The position numbers and the translations under genes were made by a program. Shown piece after piece: positions 20,963 to 22,824 of a stretch of DNA of 22,824 nt (position 1 is its first letter; each line of letters opens with the position of its first letter). Source of the DNA: a virus. The notes beneath the pieces were generated by a model. It worked only from the letters and a program-made list of their open reading frames with translations. It made no database searches and had not been told where the DNA came from. The stretch covers positions 1 to 22,824 of the IMG/VR virus record IMGVR_UViG_3300023179_008171; one strand, given 5' to 3'.

Positions 20963-22824
20963 ATGAAATCATTTTTTAAATTAAGAGAAGAATTGGGTTC
21001 ATGCTGCGATGAATGCGAGGATGATTCTTTGTATGGTTCAGTAGAAGAAGATTTTGAACCAACAGGCGAAGAGCAGTATGAAGATTGGGAAGATAGTATT
21101 GAAGAAGGCAATGGATTGTGGGCAAATATTCATGCAAAAAGACAAAGAATTAAAGCTGGATCGGGCGAACATATGCGAGAACCAGGAAGTAAAGGTGCAC
21201 CAACTACCGCAGCATTAAAAAGAGCTGCTGAATCAGTTCAAGAGGCTACTTATACTTATAAACCCTTTGGTGGTTCATTAAAATATAATAGAACAACAAC
21301 TGGTCATGAGGTGGTTGGTACAACAAATGATGAACAAAATCGCAAGGGCGCCAATATTCTTAAACATAAAAATGGTGGATACTTTGCAGCATCTGGTTCA
21401 TCAACACGACAAGAAGGCGACATTCATAAAACGCCCGAAGAAGCAGCTAAAGCATTCCATGCAAAACGAAAAGAAAAATTAGTTGAAGCCGAGACACCTT
21501 TATCCTACATACTAAAAAATCCTGGTAAAAAATTACCCATGCATCTAGATCCAAATAGACCATTTGATCCAGATATGCCCAGGAAAAATCCAGTGGCCAA
21601 AGCAGGCAAATATGGGCAAGGTTTCTCTATAGCAAAACACTTGGCCAAACAGGGCATGGCCAGTGTAAATAAACAAAAAATTAAAGAAACACATGATCAG
21701 GAATATCAAGCATCATATAGTGATAATAATATGGAATCATTACGAAACTGGAAAAATGAAGTCCCCGCACAATATGCTGAGCATTTAATGAAAACATTTG
21801 GTGCCCCCGATTATGCTACTAACGATTTCGTAATCTGGAAAAATACCGATGGATTTAAGCGTATAGAAATAAAAGATGAATATGTAATGCATACTAGTCC
21901 AGAACCTCATTACGATTATTGTTATAGTTTTATTGATCTTAAAGTCCCACATACTTTAGCCACATCATTGGCTGATTGCAGTGAAAGTATTCTCATTGAT
22001 TTTCTTAAAAACGAGGTGGGGGCAAGATGCGCTAGTTTAGCAGCAAATGCCGTGACTTTAAATTTTGTAATGGATGTGGTTGCAGGTAGAACTAAACCCA
22101 CTAAAGAAGAATACGAATCAAGAATAATGAAAATGCATAATGCATTTGATCAGGGTAAAACTTTTGAAATAGATTGGTGGCCAGACGAAAGCCATGATAC
22201 TGATCCAAACAATTCTTATTATGCTGAAGATACTGACAATTTGAAAGAAGCTAAAAATCTTGCACAACAGGCAGCTATTGCTATAGCCATGAAAAAAGCA
22301 GGCAAAAAACCTAAGAATGTTGACGAAGCCAAGTATCAAAAATTATCTTCTCGACAAAAATTTACTAATTCTTTGGCACGTGCAGGCTATGATGTAAATG
22401 CCAGCTCAAAACGAATACAAGATCTTTTAGCCAAACAAAAGAAAGAGCGTGAAGAAAGAGAAAAGCAAAGTGTGGCGGAAGGCGATAGTGGAGCAAAATA
22501 TAAAGTTAAATCTATTGGTAAAGATAGTAAAGGTGATTATTATATGAGCCCAAGTACTGGTAAAAAAGTATATAAGTCAGGAGTGAACAAAGGCGATCAC
22601 GAAAATCCTAAAACAGGAGAGATTAAAAAACGTGTGGCGGAAGGCTCATTAACAGAGATGGATAAAAGCAGCCCGCAACCAGGTCGTGATGGTAAGGTTA
22701 GCCATAAAACTTACGGTAGTCGTGACAACTACAAACTGGGTGATCCAGAAAGAATGGCGAAACAAGTATCTGCAGAAAAAGCCAAAAAAGATGCTCTTGA
22801 CATTTTGAAGAAGCAAGGTGTGGC
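20963..22824 (+). CDS. Long modular phage protein (polyprotein-like), open at the window end
   Basis: At least 620 residues, running off the right edge. Modules in order: Cys-rich acidic N-terminus (1-45); GLWANIHAKRQRIKAGSGEH followed by MREPGSKGAPT (51-81), a short basic module widespread in phage and plasmid proteins; a Tyr/Gly module with HKTPEEAAKAFHAKRK (95-172); ETPLSYILKNPGKKLPMH (177 on); a globular mixed region (240-425); basic helical segments (430-503); and short Lys/Gly repeats. The joints carry [I/L/V]-x-E-[A/G]: IEE48-G, VQE94-A, LVE175-A, LKE429-A, VDE455-A, VAE506-G, VAE560-G, and probably V620-A at the edge. These resemble T4 prohead protease (gp21) sites, so the chain may be cut in the head and injected. 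The AGG-containing leader gives a normal start. Confidence 0.75.
   Translation, partial: MKSFFKLREELGSCCDECEDDSLYGSVEEDFEPTGEEQYEDWEDSIEEGNGLWANIHAKRQRIKAGSGEHMREPGSKGAPTTAALKRAAESVQEATYTYKPFGGSLKYNRTTTGHEVVGTTNDEQNRKGANILKHKNGGYFAASGSSTRQEGDIHKTPEEAAKAFHAKRKEKLVEAETPLSYILKNPGKKLPMHLDPNRPFDPDMPRKNPVAKAGKYGQGFSIAKHLAKQGMASVNKQKIKETHDQEYQASYSDNNMESLRNWKNEVPAQYAEHLMKTFGAPDYATNDFVIWKNTDGFKRIEIKDEYVMHTSPEPHYDYCYSFIDLKVPHTLATSLADCSESILIDFLKNEVGARCASLAANAVTLNFVMDVVAGRTKPTKEEYESRIMKMHNAFDQGKTFEIDWWPDESHDTDPNNSYYAEDTDNLKEAKNLAQQAAIAIAMKKAGKKPKNVDEAKYQKLSSRQKFTNSLARAGYDVNASSKRIQDLLAKQKKEREEREKQSVAEGDSGAKYKVKSIGKDSKGDYYMSPSTGKKVYKSGVNKGDHENPKTGEIKKRVAEGSLTEMDKSSPQPGRDGKVSHKTYGSRDNYKLGDPERMAKQVSAEKAKKDALDILKKQGV
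22470..22824 (+). repeat. Recurring GTGTGGCGGAAGGC repeats in the modular gene
   Basis: The same GTGTGGCGGAAGGC word occurs at about 22472 and 22632, and its beginning (GTGTGGC) is at the last seven bases (22818-22824). Each encodes V-A-E-G at a module joint, 160 and 186 bases apart. The identical nucleotide sequence suggests recent module duplication or homogenisation. Confidence 0.7.

Noticed and set aside
1-22824. CRISPR array, insertion sequence or integration site
   Set aside because: No regularly spaced direct repeats, no transposase or integrase gene, and no tRNA-end duplication were seen.

Overview
The window is a 22.8-kb piece of an AT-rich tailed-phage genome with a T4-like (Tevenvirinae-type) core. 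The support is a UvsX recombinase C-terminus next to a gp41/DnaB-family helicase, exact T4-type late promoters (TATAAATA) in front of virion-type genes, five tRNA-like genes, and many short, overlapping genes all on the + strand. Several protein families are ones I associate with marine cyanophages and pelagiphages. The lipid and RNA polymerase genes suggest a Gram-negative, probably marine heterotrophic host. The host is inference only.

Layout. 1-2656: recombination/replication block (uvsX end, a small gene in the T4 gene 40 position, the helicase in two pieces, and a small gene). The helicase is broken by a split intein with an extremely short N half: 14 residues on the first polypeptide and 129 on the second. 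2673-3846: small accessory genes (membrane peptide, SWIM-type zinc finger protein, basic-tailed protein) with near-consensus sigma-70 promoters. 3927-6463: tRNA-Pro and tRNA-Arg, an amidotransferase-like protein, a beta-rich phage protein, a degenerate second tRNA-Pro, a cupin/JmjC-type oxygenase, and a small gene that exists as one intact and one internally deleted copy. 6464-6731: a gene-free stretch that folds on paper into a branched RNA, ahead of an Ala/Val-rich coiled-coil protein.

7436-10719: a tight, overlapping five-gene operon. Its first and last genes match PlcP (phospholipase C-like metallophosphoesterase) and Agt (GT4 diacylglycerol glycosyltransferase). In bacteria this pair replaces membrane phospholipids with glycolipids under phosphate starvation. 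Between them are a small secreted-type peptide, a second metallophosphoesterase and an ATP-grasp-like phage protein. 10742-12720: a glycine-rich adhesin, a 2OG-Fe(II) oxygenase whose stop codon lies inside tRNA-Leu, tRNA-Met, and a gene for an RNA polymerase omega subunit homologue. 12738-13655: an HTH protein and an HNH nuclease.

13698-end: late region. It holds an unknown probable virion protein, a divergent ligase-like covalent nucleotidyltransferase, two fibre/structural proteins, a fused HxGH-type nucleotidyltransferase, a Dps-like ferritin, and two modular proteins. The last one (open at the window end) has its modules separated by repeated [I/L/V]-x-E-[A/G] motifs that resemble T4 prohead-protease cleavage sites. 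It may therefore be a processed, packaged polyprotein.

The most notable signals are the ultra-short-N split intein in the helicase, the phage-borne plcP-agt operon, the omega subunit, the candidate structured RNA at 6547-6648, and the protease-site-punctuated modular protein. All assignments come from reading the sequence without database searches.
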